From Xylaria sp. FL1777 (Eukaryota; Ascomycota; Sordariomycetes; Xylariales; Xylariaceae): 64,000 bases of DNA. This document shows, in pieces, positions 37,228 through 50,566 of this stretch; position 1 is the first letter of the stretch; every line of letters begins with the position of its first letter. Below the pieces are notes generated by a model. The model saw only the letters and a list, made by a program, of their open reading frames with translations. It did not search any database and had not been told where the DNA came from. Made by a program: the position numbers and the translations under genes. The DNA lies in assembly GCA_022578965.1 (NCBI GenBank), contig MU400584.1, positions 124,001 to 188,000 on the forward strand, read 5' to 3'.

Positions 37228-37820
37228 ATTGTGGTTCCTTAGACGTCTAGAAAGCGTCGCGGTGGTTTGTTTCGGCGGTCCGAGATGATAGGGAGGGAGA
37301 CTACTTATACGTACTAGCAGTGTCAAAAGACGAGGGGCAGACACTGGCGGGGTGATGGATGGCGTGGTGGTGGTGATAAGATCACCCACCAGATAGATAC
37401 CTGCAGTACGTAGACAGTACCTCCCTGACCTACTATAGCCTAGGTAATTCAGTAGGAGAATCCAATCAAGAGATTGTACCTAAAGTACCTACCCAAGAGA
37501 ATGAACATCTGATATGCCTATAACCCATATGTTCTCCGACGATAAGCGCTTCATCATGCGATGACGATGACGCGCCCCAAACTCCCGAGGTCGAACTACC
37601 TTAGCTAGGTAACTCCAGAGTCTTCCGATAATGTTGCTCTCGTGACTAATTGAATTGCCTACTTGCACTACCTACCTACTTTCCTACACATTCTGGACTA
37701 GCCATCCTCGGTGCATGTGGGTAAGTAGGTAGTTTACATACATGTATTTACCAACATTGGCCCTCTTTATTACCAAGACCCTAGACATTCTATGAACAAC
37801 AGCAGCCACATCATGCCGTC
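37228..37820. other. Intergenic gap upstream of the PDH kinase gene
   Basis: The I9 3' flank and the PDH kinase promoter. CTACCTAC words lie at about 37668-37680. A three-codon upstream open frame (ATG at 37813) lies immediately before the kinase start. Nothing else is supported. Confidence 0.5.
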
Positions 37821-39332
37821 ATGAGGAGCACACCTAGACCATTGAGATGTCTATACACATCCAATGTCACATCCAACGTCTCATCACCACTCGCAATTCG
37901 CCGGCGCCCATCTCTCCTTGCATCCTCCATAGTCTCGGCACGGTCTGTGTCGTCGTCAAATAGCGGTGGCACGAACAACAGCCCCTCCCGCCCAGCCAAG
38001 ACCATCACCGTCACCGACGATGCCATCACAGACCTCGCCAACAAGCGCCAACACTCGTTGAGCCTGGCTGACCTAGTCAAGTAGCCTTCCCCTTGCTTGA
38101 TCTCCTCTCTGTCGAACACCCCGAATTCCTCGCGCGAACAAGTCCTAACATTCCTTCTTCTGGGCAATAGACATGGCCGTCCACCTCTGTCCGAAACCGC
38201 CCTGCTCGCGTCTGCCAATTTCACCCTCAATCTGCTTCCAATCCGCCTGGCTCACCGTATCCAGGCCTTACGGAACTTGCCCTTCATCGTAGTCGCCGAC
38301 CCTAACGTGTCTCGCATCTACAATAACTATTTGCAGTCGCTCTCAACACTCCTTCCATGGAAACATCGCACCATATCCAACCTGGAAGAGGAGATTCAGT
38401 TCACTTCGGTGCTCGCTGAGCTTGTGGCCACTCATCAGGACACTATCCCGATTCTCGCCAAGGGCTTCATCCAGTGTCGCCGATACATTGCGCCGGAAGA
38501 GGTGACTCGTTTCCTGAACACGCACCTCCGCACACGTATAGGGACGCGTTTGATTGCCGAACAGCACATCGCCCTCCATTACAGCAGCGTACCGCACTTT
38601 GACCCCGGTGCCTCGCCGACGCCATGCCCGGAGCACCCAAACTACATAGGCGTCATTGATACTGCTCTCTCTCCAGCTGCCATAGTCGATTCGTGCGCAG
38701 GGTTTGTTGCTGATATTTGCGAGTACAAGTATGGTGTGCGACCTAAATGGATCATCGACGGCGAGCCTGACACTGTCTTCACCTTCGTACCCATGCATCT
38801 TGAATACATCGTCACGGAGCTGCTCAAGAATGCCTTTCGCGCCACTGTTGAAAGCGGAAGCAGTGAGCATGTTGTTATTACCATTGCTCCTGAACCCCCC
38901 GTCGCAGGCCCACCAGGTCTAACCCTTGATCCCCCAGCCGCTGATAAAGGAGCTTTTCGCGGTGACGCGATCAAGCCCCTTGACGATAATGCTCCAGGCG
39001 TCACGATTCGTATTCGAGACCGTGGTGGTGGTATCTCCCCCGATATTTTGCCAAATATTTGGAATTACAGCTTCACAACGTTCAACGAAGACGAAATGGA
39101 CGACGCAATGTCCAACAGCGCCAACGGAGGGAGTGGCCGGAGCCAAGCGGATGCTCTAGGGATTATATCGGCGGCTAGTTCGGGCGCAAGCTCGATTGCG
39201 GGGCTTGGCTATGGACTGCCACTGAGCCGTGCGTACGCCGAGTATTTCGGTGGTGGTATAGCTGTGCAGAGCTTATATGGCTGGGGCACGGATGTATATT
39301 TGAGATTGAAGGGCGTCGGGAGAATACACTGA
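37821..39332 (+). CDS. Mitochondrial pyruvate dehydrogenase kinase
   Basis: Two exons, 37821-38080 and 38171-39332, giving 473 residues. The N-terminus is rich in Arg, Ser and Thr and fits a mitochondrial presequence. Family members phosphorylate the E1-alpha subunit of the pyruvate (or branched-chain) dehydrogenase complex and switch it off. The helical domain is recognisable by the HGRPP and NLPFIVVADPNV motifs. The GHKL ATPase domain shows the N box (YIVTELLKNAFRATVE), G1 (IRDRGGGI) and G2 (GLGYGLPLSRAYAEYFGG). A low-complexity insert lies between the G1 and G2 boxes, as in fungal members. Whether it is the PKP1 or PKP2 type cannot be settled by eye. The intron donor follows VLADLV-type sequence at 38080, and the join restores LVKHGRPP. 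Confidence 0.92.
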
Positions 39333-41431
39333 GAGGTACTGTAGCTCTTGGGGCTTCTTCATGCAAGACTTGTACTTCTCTATGATAACCCAGGCCTCCT
39401 CTAACCCTACTTCTTAAGGGAAATCCTTCGTAGTCGATAGAGTGATATTGGATAGGGTAAAGCATCAATACATGGCCTAAGTCATCATTTGGATATCACA
39501 AGGCAGAAACTTTCATAGGGTGTTTGGGGAAACAATAGAAATAATCCCAATAGGTAACTAAGTACACACAGTATTACGATGATAGTGAGAATGCATGTAT
39601 AGTAAGAACGTATTGAAATTAAGTTTAATATCTTACTACAAAGTATACACTTGAGTACATGATTGCCGTAAAGAATGTGAGATATTTAGGTTTCCAAGTG
39701 TGAGATTAGGTGATCGGTATATAAATTGACCTGCTACTATGCTTAAATGTGTGTTTTTAGATTAAGCAAGTATTTCGTTATTAAACTAAGATACATATGT
39801 AGTAAGCAATCAAAACTGGCAACTTATGGCATGAAACTTAAATTTAAAGGTAGTTAAGAAATAAGTAAGAGCTGTTCTAATTATGGTATTATTAAGAAAC
39901 TTTTTACGTTAACTAAAGTGAAAAGAAATAATGATTTAATTATTTGAAATTAGTTCACTTAGCTTTACAAATCGCTTAAAACTTATAAGCCATTATTAGG
40001 TCGAACTTTTATCACATGTATATTAAAAGAACTTATTCATAAGGGAAAGGTTAAGTACCTGCCTCGCCCATAAATTACATGCCAACAAGTTCTCATGCAA
40101 CTCATACTTCACCCTCTTACTCTCTATTGTTTCCTTTTTTATCCATTCGATAACTATCAAGAGGTGATTTAACCAAAGCTAAGGTATGTCATTAGACCAT
40201 TATGGTTTATTAGAGGTGGGAGGGAGATAGCTTATCTTAACATTAACAATTACCAAATATCTCTAATTTGATTGGGAGTATTTAGGGTCGTAGATAAATA
40301 ATTAGAATTTCAATACAAGTACTGTTTATGATTTAGTTTCCCTGAGAACTCCGAAGTCTAACATCCACAAACAACGCCATAAGTTGCAAATACAGTTAAG
40401 AGCTTGAAACTAGAAGCAATGTACATGACCGCTAATATACACGTAACGAATCCAGATAAGACAGTAACAGTCAGTCAGTCATACGCCGAAATAGAACAGC
40501 GCCAACCAGTAGGGAATATGTCATAGTATCTGAATCGCCCTATGAACCAAACACACAAACAGGTTCGTTCCTACGAGATGCCATCTCAAGTATACCGCGG
40601 CCGGAATCAGAGCCATCAGACTCACTCCTGACATACAAAGGGAGCATGAGAGAGAGAGAGAGAGAGAGAGAGCAGGTCATTACACCAGTGCATACTCCAG
40701 CATGAACAACAGACAACAGTTATAAAGGTGGTTTCGCGAGAATGAAGATAACTACGAGAGGATCCTATTTTCAGTCCTTTCTAATTATTAGATGGCGATA
40801 GAGCAAGAGGGAGACAAAGGAAAAGCAAGAGATGGCGAAGCCCATCTCCAAATGTAAATTTCTTAGCAATACCTATATCAATGAATAACTAGATAGTATT
40901 ACATGATTTCTTCTGCTCAACATGAATAGGTCTATAACACATGTCTCGTTCAACGCCATAGCAATAACATTGGTCCGAAAACTACAAAAACTCAAAGCAA
41001 TGGATCAAGCACAATGTATAAAAGAATAATTTAATTGTCGTTATATTATTCATGATATATATGGAATTCTGAATGGCAACGACAAAAACCATTCGATATT
41101 TTGCTTCTAGAAAGAGGGTGGACACCAGCGATTGATTGACTAACGATATGCAAAAAGATCAGACAACGACATTTCCATTCCAAGGCCCATGACACCAACA
41201 AACCCAAGAACACAACTATATGCAACAAATACATGCCCGGACATATGCCCTAGATAGTAACGGCTGCACCGAGCGCTTAGCTGAGTTTCTAGACAAGCCG
41301 AAAAGCGTGCTAGACAATGTTTCCCCCCCCAAATAACGAGATCCGACGACTTTAGATATGTGCACAAATGGTTGGTTGCTTCAGACAAGCTGAAGGGCGC
41401 TAAGCTATAGATCAAGTGACGATTCGAATCA
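39333..41431. other. AT-rich intergenic region
   Basis: About 2.1 kb without a supported gene. Base composition drops clearly toward A+T between about 39480 and 40330, with many TAA/TTA words and only short open frames. A (GA)n tract lies at 40647-40672. The last few hundred bases should be the 3' untranslated part of the class VII chitin synthase. Confidence 0.6.
40647..40672. repeat. (GA)n microsatellite
   Basis: An uninterrupted run of about thirteen GA units. Confidence 0.9.
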
Positions 41432-44400
41432 TCACATGTTAGCTAGCTCATTATCGATCTGGCGGTCCATAAATGTTCGCTTCTCGCCGACAAGCTCCGT
41501 TTGCAGTCTCTGTTCGACAAGAGCGCGAACTTGTTTCTTGGTTACCGTGTCAAGATCGACATCTCGAAGAACAGCTTGGATGGCTTCTATGATCATTCCA
41601 TCATCAGGGCCTATGTGACCACGCTGGAAATCGAATGACGTTGTAGACTGGTGCCCCTGGCCTAATGCAGGACGGCTACCTCCGGCAATGCCTAGAGTGG
41701 CATTCGAGGCCCTCTGCGCATCATATTGGGGAGAATTCGATACAGCTCGTAGATTGCTCATACTTGGCCGGTAACTACCATGAGACAAATCTTGATATGG
41801 TGAAGAGGTACGCTGAATATCCCCAAATGATGTAGTTGATTGGCGGTGCATTGGGTTATCTGCGTAGACGTCATGTGTCGAATGTCGCGGCATGCCCTGG
41901 AAGGGTGCGGGTGATTGCGGAGGCATATACCCAGCACGGCCTTGAAGGCCAGTCAAGACAGATGGCTGTCTAACAGATGAGTATACAGACCGTATATCGT
42001 CCATCTCATAATTATCTTCGTATGCTTCATGGCCCTTCTCGCCTTGCGTGCCACGACGTCCTGGAAGATTATTGAGGGCAGCATAGTCATCCCAGCGTTG
42101 TAGGGGAATAGAGCGAGGGTCAAAGCCGTCCTTATCGTCTACAGCAACGACCTGCTTCTTTCCCTTTTCACCGATGACAATACGCGTATTTCCCCAAGTA
42201 AAGTTGTCTTGGTTCCAGAAAGAGTAGATTGGCAAGACGAACGAGAAGATGGGGAACGCGAGCAAATAGATGATAATCCAACCAACGTGCTGCCATTGTC
42301 GTTTGAGGATGAAAATGATCGCCTGTAGACCATAGACACCTGCCAAAATGGCCAACGAAATGTAAGGAATGGGGCCGGTGTGAGAGGCGAGAATGTAGAT
42401 GAGGTAGCCTAGATAAACTGTGGTTGCGGGTAGGACAATGGTTCCAAACAGGTCGAAAAAGACGACAAACCGCATAGAGAAACAACAGAAACCACACATA
42501 TTTTTCAATAGCATGAGCTCAAACAAATTATGAATGGTTGAATTGATCCATCTCCGTCGCTGGGAAAGCAGTACACTCCATGTCTCGGGCGCCGCAGTTT
42601 GGCAGTAAGCATCTGCTAGGAATTTATAAGACATGTGAGGGAAATGCTTTGTCATGATTGTGGTAAGGAAACGGTCTTCACCAAGAGAAAGTAGGTTCTT
42701 CTTGTGGAGGGTATCAACATTGCGGATACTATACTCTTGAATGACAGCATCAGAGATGATCAGAGGCTTGCCTCGGTCAGCGGTCCTTAGACGATACATT
42801 GTGAAACTAATTTAATTAGCTGTAGTCTTACGGGGAGAAAATTGGGAACCATACCATCCAGGAAGACATGTAACACTTCCAAAGAGTGATTCGAAGGCCT
42901 TGGAAAGGTGGTGGGAGATGTAGTATTCATAGACTTGAATCATGCTCCACCAACTGCGTTCTTCGTTTTGTAGAGCTGTTTCACCGCAAATACCAGCAAT
43001 CTTCGAGTTATTGGCACATGCGGCAACTAGTCGGTTAAGGGAATCCTCTCGCACGCAAGTATCCGCATCAACCATTAAGAGGTATTCGTATAGCTCTGGG
43101 TCCACGCCGATAATATTGTTAATCTGATGGAACATTTCAAGTTCCAAGGGGTTCATGGGTGCCCGGTGATGCACGCGATTAAGGAAGCTCATTAGCATTA
43201 TCTGAGAGTCTCGCTTGCCGCGGTTACCTGGCTTCGTCTTGGTCTGTTCAGACTCTTTGCCGATCTTCACAACAACAATATACGGGACGACATTGCCTTC
43301 AAATTCATAGAGACCAGAATACACCTTTCCGTAGTTAAGCTGTTCACTTCCAGTACCGACGGATTTGAATGGTAAAGCAGGGGGGTCAAGTTTCGGGTCA
43401 ACACCCAATATGTCGAGAACAATTTTCGGAGTCGGGCGGTCATTGCCAGCGCCGACAATAACGCCGTCGCAAATAACACAAATTAACTTCCTCTTGTTGT
43501 CATACTGAAGGGCGGTGAGCGAATCGAGTGCCTTCCTAAGTGAGTCTTCGCCTTCTGTGTAGGCGGGGACCTGGCAAATGACAAACTTGTCCTGGGGCGA
43601 AGGACGACGTTTTGAACCAAACTGTAAAGCAGAGACAAACTTGACAAGGATAACGCCGGCGATGAGTACTGTAAACGCCAACAAGAAGTAATTGATCGTC
43701 TGACACTTGGCCGAATATCGAAAGTCTGGTTTCCCGACATAGAAGTTGTTCTTGATACAGTTGATACTATTGGAAGCCGTCGCAAAAGCAGTCGAGTTAC
43801 CTTGGACATCATTTAAGTGGTCGTTCCATGAACTCGTGACGTCTTGGCCGGGATTATTCTTGATGATGTCCACCAATGTATCATCGAGGAAGGCCAGACT
43901 GGAGCTGTAGTCAATAGTCGTAAAGTAATCTGTAAGGTTGTAGATACCTCCCTCATAGATAACTACCATGAGACTGTAATCTTGGCTCTCTCTCTCTACT
44001 TTGCTCCTATCCCAGACGAGATCGCCATGATAATATTCCTTGATCTTGGGTTGAAACTTATCCTTGTACCAAGTATCACTGGATAAAGCCTTCGAGTTCT
44101 TATTTGCATAGAAACCTGACGTGTGTACGCCATTTGGCATCGTAGGCTCGTCTTCAGGGGTTGTTCTTAGCTGAGTAGTTTCGCTAGTAACGATACCAGG
44201 GCACGAGAGGGTAAGGGGAGGAGGGAAGTATCGGTCAAGGTTGAGGCCGCCAAATGGTTCCATTAGGTCATTGGTTGTTTGTATGCCAGAGTCGCTGTGT
44301 TGGATCCTCCAGAACTTTGTGATATCGTAAACCTTGCCGTGGATGCTTACCCAAAAGTCGTTTTTACCTGAGTGATTGTCAACTTCAGTCTGAAGCCAGG

Positions 44401-46877
44401 CCTTGTCGAAATTGGGGCAAAGAATCCTGCCGAAGAAGATAATGAGAAAGACGATAGCGGCATTTATGAGGAAAATAAGCCAGACTAGAACAACCTTTTC
44501 TCGCCAGGCCATCCGAACATCTGGTCGCTTCATCCGGCCGACATGGGTCAAGAGGAAGGATGGGATCCAAAAGGTCATGGCCCAAACAAAGCCAACCCAC
44601 ACTCGTCGGCCAAAGGTCACCTCTTCTGTCTCGACATGCTTGCCTTGGGCATCGCCAGGGTCTAAAGTGTTAATAAATTCTCCATCAGTGGTGTAATAGA
44701 CTTGGTCACGACGATCGTCACCCTTGGTTCCTAGACCATAGTCGCCTTGTGACATATTGCGCATGGCCGAAGGACTGACGGATGGCGCTCTGACCTGGCT
44801 CTGAGCGAATGTCAGTTGGCTCTGATTACGTTGGTGTGTCATTAGATTATCGTTGCTGTTGTTCGAGGCCTGGTCGGGAAAATGGGGGGGGAAGAAACCG
44901 CTGCCATTGTTGTTGCCGTACACAGTGTCACGGACGGGAGTAGCGAAAGGATTGGTGATAGCAGGCATTAGCTCATGGGGAGGTTTGAGGTCAAGCATGC
45001 TCTCGGCCTCCCACCAGGCAGTCTCTCGCATCCAAACACGTTCTTGTCCAACAACAACTTCACCATTGCTCCAACCCCTCTCAAGGATCCAGGTTTCTAT
45101 GCCATCTCGACCTTCCCTGCAACCTAATGGGGCAAAACGCTGGTAGAATTCATCCAGATCAAAGTCAGCAGTGAAGTCCAGATTCTTGTTTCTGCGGTTA
45201 GCCCATTCCGGCAGCCTCCACGCACGTAGTTGTCGCGATACGGTGCCAGCTGACCAGGCAGAAGTGACCGAGGGTAGAGCTGCTAAACTTGCAGGGCTCT
45301 CGTCTGTAGGATGTAGCGACAAGTGATACCACACACGACTAGCTCCAAGTACTGAGGATAGATCCATTCGTGCAGTGCGCCCGAGATTGATGCCTTGCCC
45401 GGCGATAGGAAACAAAAGCTTTTTGAGGAATCCTTCGTCTTCGCAAGCGAAGCCGACTTTTTCCAGAATGATCTCTCTCTTCTCAAGCTGGCGTTGCCTC
45501 TCTCGCGCAACTGGGCCAGTTGTGATGCCTAATTCGGGAGCTGCCTCTGCGACGGCATTTTGCATTTCACGCTGTACTGAACTTCCCGCCGCGACAATGC
45601 TGACACCGTCTTCCTTCATCTCGGCATTAATTCCTGTGCTGTCGTCGAATATGCCTCGCATAGATAGAGCCCTCCCCAAGTTGGGGTCTGGAACCTCAAG
45701 AATTGTAATGCATACAGTATCTCCATTATCTTCAGTTGAGGTTGGTGTTCGGTGACCATCAAGTGATTCATCCCCGTCTCGAATCCGGGACATCTGAGCT
45801 GCAATTGCACCATTTGCCTTGGTGATGACCCAATCAACAACAGCCTCGTAGAGCCCCCCAACAAGAGTTTGTCGGTCCTCCGTGGTGCATTGATTGATAA
45901 GAACATCTGGATCGAGACCGAGTAACCCGCTGACATCTTCACAAATCATTTCCAGAGACTCGCCATCTACATTGTAGTCCAAGGTATTGCCAAGCTTCAG
46001 CAAGCCCGCTAAAGCTGAAATTAGATTTCGGTGGGAAGCTCCCTTGATGCCAATTTCTTTCAGGGCCCTCCTGAAGTCATCTGCGGCTGCAGAGTCATCT
46101 GCTGTAGGAAGATATGAAGGCGGATCGTACGTGCCAGAGCGTGCAAGCAAAGTATAATCTTCGGCAGATTTTAAACCGAGGAACTCACGCTCAGCGGGTG
46201 TTGAAGCTGAGGTCAATAAGTAGTAGAACACATCGAAGGCTCGGTAGCCAGGCTCAGCAGGAATGTTAAGTAGTCCTTGGGTAGTGTCAATCCCTCCCTG
46301 GGACAACGCCAAAGTTGCAGCTGTCAGGTTGCCGGAGAGGTTGAGCGTCAAGGTAATGCCAAGTGCACCCTGGCGTGGAGTGGATGGATTATAGGGTGTT
46401 ACGCATCGGATAAAGGGCTGGATTGCCTCGAGAGAAGTGAGCAGCGACGAAGGGATGGAGATAGGCAGAGAAGTAAGGAATGGCGTTAGAAGCGATGGGG
46501 CTGACGTGTGAAGGGACCTGTAGCGTTTAGTATCCTTATAGCAGTGGCATTTCCGTGTCAACTACTTACCCTAACACGATACATCCATCCTCAGCTCGGC
46601 GTCGCGCATGTTCCCAAGCCCTCGCGGCCAAAAGCGTATCTACAGTCCCTCCAGACCGACCATCTGGACCTGCCTGTGTTGCAGTAAGCCATGTATTGAC
46701 AACGACGCTAGTCCCAGCGTCGAGTTGGTAAGGCTGCGACGACAAATAGATGTTATGGATGGCGTTCAGCAATGTTGTTGTCGAGACTTGAGACGACTGC
46801 TGGCTACCGCCTCGAAGACCATGGAGCGATTCAGAGTTGACCGAGTACATGGACATGCGGGCTTGATGGTTTGCCAT
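41432..46877 (-). CDS. Chitin synthase with motor-like head, class VII (csmB type)
   Basis: Three exons on the minus strand: 46570-46877, 42855-46517 and 41432-42806, giving 1781 residues. It makes chitin from UDP-GlcNAc at the plasma membrane, at tips and septa. The N-terminal about 600 residues align in order with a myosin head but are shorter. The P-loop position reads GSLHTSAPS, so ATP binding is unlikely. Two membrane segments follow [17 protein letters not shown] cytochrome b5-like domain comes next ([11 protein letters not shown]). The catalytic domain has [32 protein letters not shown], the DADTCV aspartates, CLPGCFTMYRLR and QRRRW at residues 1406-1410. C-terminal membrane helices precede a DEK-like tail ([15 protein letters not shown]). 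The start is the first ATG of the frame. The partner gene csmA is divergent, 3.7 kb away. Confidence 0.93.
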
Positions 46878-49800
46878 TTTGACGGGTGGTGAAGCCGTGC
46901 TTGCCCTTTCGGACAATCACGATGTTCGGGAGACGCCTGTCCACCCACTACTGGTGATACGGGGATCCGGGGACGACAGGACTGCCGAATGGGTTATGTT
47001 TACTTCCCGAGCAACCTGACGAAGTGCAGGATAGTGTAGACAAGAGCGAGAGTCGGCCACGAACCACTACAGGTTTGGGGAGGTAGTGAAGACGTCGTCA
47101 ATGATGATTGGGCTGTTTTGTTTCTTCTGGCCACAGCCCCCTGATTCAAGAACCGGCATGTAGAACCGGTATGTGAAAACGAAAGCAAAGCAAGCCGAGG
47201 CAAGGCAAAATGGATAATTATGAACGATAGACTATTAACACCACAAGAGCGAGTGAGGTGGTTGGGAATTAGAAAAGCTATGAAATGGGAATGTCGCTCG
47301 GTGGTAGTGAGGCAGAAATCAAGAGAGGCAAAAATACAAGGAGACTGACTACTCGGCAGTCTGTCTCACACTCTCTCACTGCAGCAGCCAAGGAGAGCGG
47401 AAAGAGAATAGTGCTCTCGTCCGTTTCTGTTAGGAAGTGGTCGCGAAGCCCACATTACACAGTGTCGAATTGTTACAGTAGCAGGTTAGGGTAGTGGTAC
47501 TTTCTGAGTATGTACCTACGTTAGTTATGCATTAGGTACTACACATAGGAGGTCATGTAGGGTACAGCATGCGGTATTCTTTATGCTCTATTTCCCGGTC
47601 TGACCTAGCGTTATATCTGCATCCAGGGATCCTTGACTCGTCTCCCGTACTTGCTACCCATTGTAGTATAGTATACGTATGTACTTATTATGCATTACCT
47701 TTAAAATACACCATCTTACATGTAGTGTTTACCATGTAAATGGAATTGATCTTTTATGAAAATTTAGTGCTGATTTGTTTTCTTTTCCTTTCCTCTTTTC
47801 GTCTTACGCGTTGCTTCTTGTCCTGCGCGAAATTCTAGAACGCGTTATACAAACTCAATTCACTGCATTACAATCGTAATAGCGCAAAATTATCTCCTTA
47901 TCTGCTTAGCAAGAGTGTGCTTACTGAGTAGGTACAGAGAAACGCGATAAGATCGAGGGCGATATGAACTTGGGATAAAGCCTGGGAATCTTCGGTTGGA
48001 TCCGTGCACTAGGTACTTCTTAGATCTAGACTGCTAAGCGTAGTTGAAATACGAGGCGGCGAAAGTTGGCGGTGGAGTCGCGTGGAGCCCCGGATTGTCC
48101 GCTCAGAGCAGGAGAGGCCTGGCAAGTCTGGCAAGCCTGGCAGCTGCCCTGTGAAAAAGTTCTTTCCCCGTCCGCCCATCCGGATCCCAGCGGCTCAGCA
48201 TGTTTTTTTTATCAGCACTGCCACCACACCATCGGAGAATACGAGGCAGGGCCACTCGAGACAGGCAGCTCAAACAACACATTCTTCTCCTCTGCTCTCC
48301 AATGGCTGCGGCTCATACCTAACCCTTTCTGTGCTTGCTGACATTACTCGTGTCCAGATCTTAGCTGCAGGTAGTGTCTTCTTATTCTGACGGTACAACA
48401 CCTACTGTACAGTACAATTCACAGCGGTCCTTTCGAGTCCTCCTGAAGTTATACGTGCCGATAGCTAGGCTAACCTGTCTACTTGAGCAGACACATCAGA
48501 TTTACAGAGATCACAGGCTATGATGCAATCACCACCTCTCGGTGCTACCTCATCCTTGGCCATAAAGAGGGGCTTGACGTCTCTCCAAGGAGTAACCGAG
48601 TCTGGAGTAAGGTATGTAGTCAAGACGGAAGTTAAGACGGCCGGCAGCAATAGCAGTCACAGCGGTGGCCTTGGATGTGGCATGCAACTCGCCGATAATA
48701 AAGTATGAATATAGGGGTACATGGGCAGTAGGATACGCGTCTCTGCAGCATTCGGTCATCCTCACGTCTCTCGTGTTGCCAAACAGGCATTGGAGGAGTG
48801 ACGTGATCTGGTGGAACAGATGATAGACAGCTACACCACATACATATAAATGCATCGTACATACGGTAGTTGCACCAAGTATAGTTCTGTACGTACTGTA
48901 CACTACATACCGTGTTTGTTTACCTTCTTCTACTAGCTGACAGTCGATGACATTTCTTTGCCCATCGGTGGCGCTCTTAACTTCGATAGGCGTATAAAAA
49001 TACAGTCGGTACAACTGCACAACTGGCTCCGAATGCTTGTCTCAAAGTACCTAGGATGCAGCCATTATCTTTATTGTTATTTTTATTCACTCATGCCCCA
49101 ATTCGTTGGCTCTGCAGGAATCCAAAGTTTAAGGTGACATGCCGTACTGAGGATGGGAATAGCCACGTCTCTCTACTTAGTGTACTATGCACACAGTACA
49201 TAGTCACCATACTATGTAAGTAGGTAGTCCTAACATGCTCAATTTGGTAGCGAGCATAACCATAAGAGCGTGCCAAAGCAGCATGTGTAATGCACCAGGC
49301 GATGGTGTTGTTGGCTGCCCGATTTACCTGGGTAAATATCGGAATGATCCTCCCATCTGTCCAGCTACCGGTACTGTAAGTAGTATACATGGTTCGCTAG
49401 TGTGAGGCGGGTGCTACAAGGTATGATCAGTATTTTGTACACTGAGTAGACGGCGGCCTGGAATTCTTGGTGGAGCTGAGGCCGGTTGTTTAGCGATTTG
49501 TCGATCATGAATATCCTCATATCCACTTATACTACTCAGTACTAGTGTACTGTACGTGCTCGCTCGTATTTATGCCACGACGGCAAGGCTTGGATACTTG
49601 AGACGCTGGGCCTGTTAGAAGTTGTGGCAACAATCTTGAGGATAGGAAGACAACTCCCTCATCAACAGTTTTTCAAGGATGCAAGTACGGATATATATCG
49701 ACTCCTTTAGGTAAGTAAGTATGGGTAGTTGTTACGTGCACTGTCGAGTCCTGGTACCACATGTACTGTACTTCGTACGCTGCACAATTTAGGTGGGTAT

Positions 49801-50566
49801 TCCAGACTGGTACCACCAGTCCGTTTCTGCTAACGTAGTGGCGGGCCCTAACCACACTATAGGTACACTAAACACGGGCTGGCTGAGGTGATGTTAGCGC
49901 TGCATTATTTACTTGCTGAGTGGCACTACCTACCTATACATAGCCGAGCAGCCCATTACTCAGTACCTGGGTGTATTGTATTGCACAGTAGCAAGAGCCG
50001 TACACGGTTTTCTCCTGACTGGTGCCCACCATCCCATCCCGTCTCTGTTCAGACACAACATGCAACATGTATTTTTAATTCATGCGTGCCTTAGGGAGCC
50101 AATTACGGGCTGGTGGGCTCATGTCAATGAAATACACACTAATCCAGACTGAACCAATCCAGGGATCGACCTTTTTCTCACTCGCCCTCGACTCTCTCAT
50201 CCACAGCTCCGACTAACACCTGGGGAAGAAGGTCGAGCTCTTTCATTACGCTCGCTCTTCATCATCCTCACATCCATTTCGTCTTAATAGTCACATTCGT
50301 TATTGTGTATTGTGTCCCGGTGTACGCTCGCTATCTGCCATATACCTAATTTACGCCGTCCAGTCGCTTGTGTGTTTTGCTTGTTGCCTTTCGCCAGCGC
50401 CTTTCTACCCTCACCTCGGCGTCATAATCAGGGGGGTCGAGGCTTGTTCTTCGCACATCACCCGTCCTACAAAGCCCTGCCTAGACAAACCGCATACCGT
50501 CGCCTATTTTGCTGCCATCAAGTCTTTTCCTCGAAGTGATTGCCAGCCTGCTGGCTTGAATCCATC
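46878..50566. promoter_or_regulatory. Long shared upstream region of the two chitin synthase genes
   Basis: This 3.69-kb region separates two divergent starts and must hold both promoters. The parts next to each gene are CT/GA-rich (for example 50160-50560). The centre has clustered GTAC, TACTGTA and TAGGTA words near 48400-48430, 48880-48910 and 49180-49220. Open frames on the minus strand at 48550-49020 and 49091-49390 resemble no family I know and begin without ATG in the first case. Confidence 0.5.

Noticed and set aside
43483..43812. Other-frame open frames within the chitin synthase genes
   Set aside because: They overlap conserved catalytic or head sequence in another frame and carry no domains.
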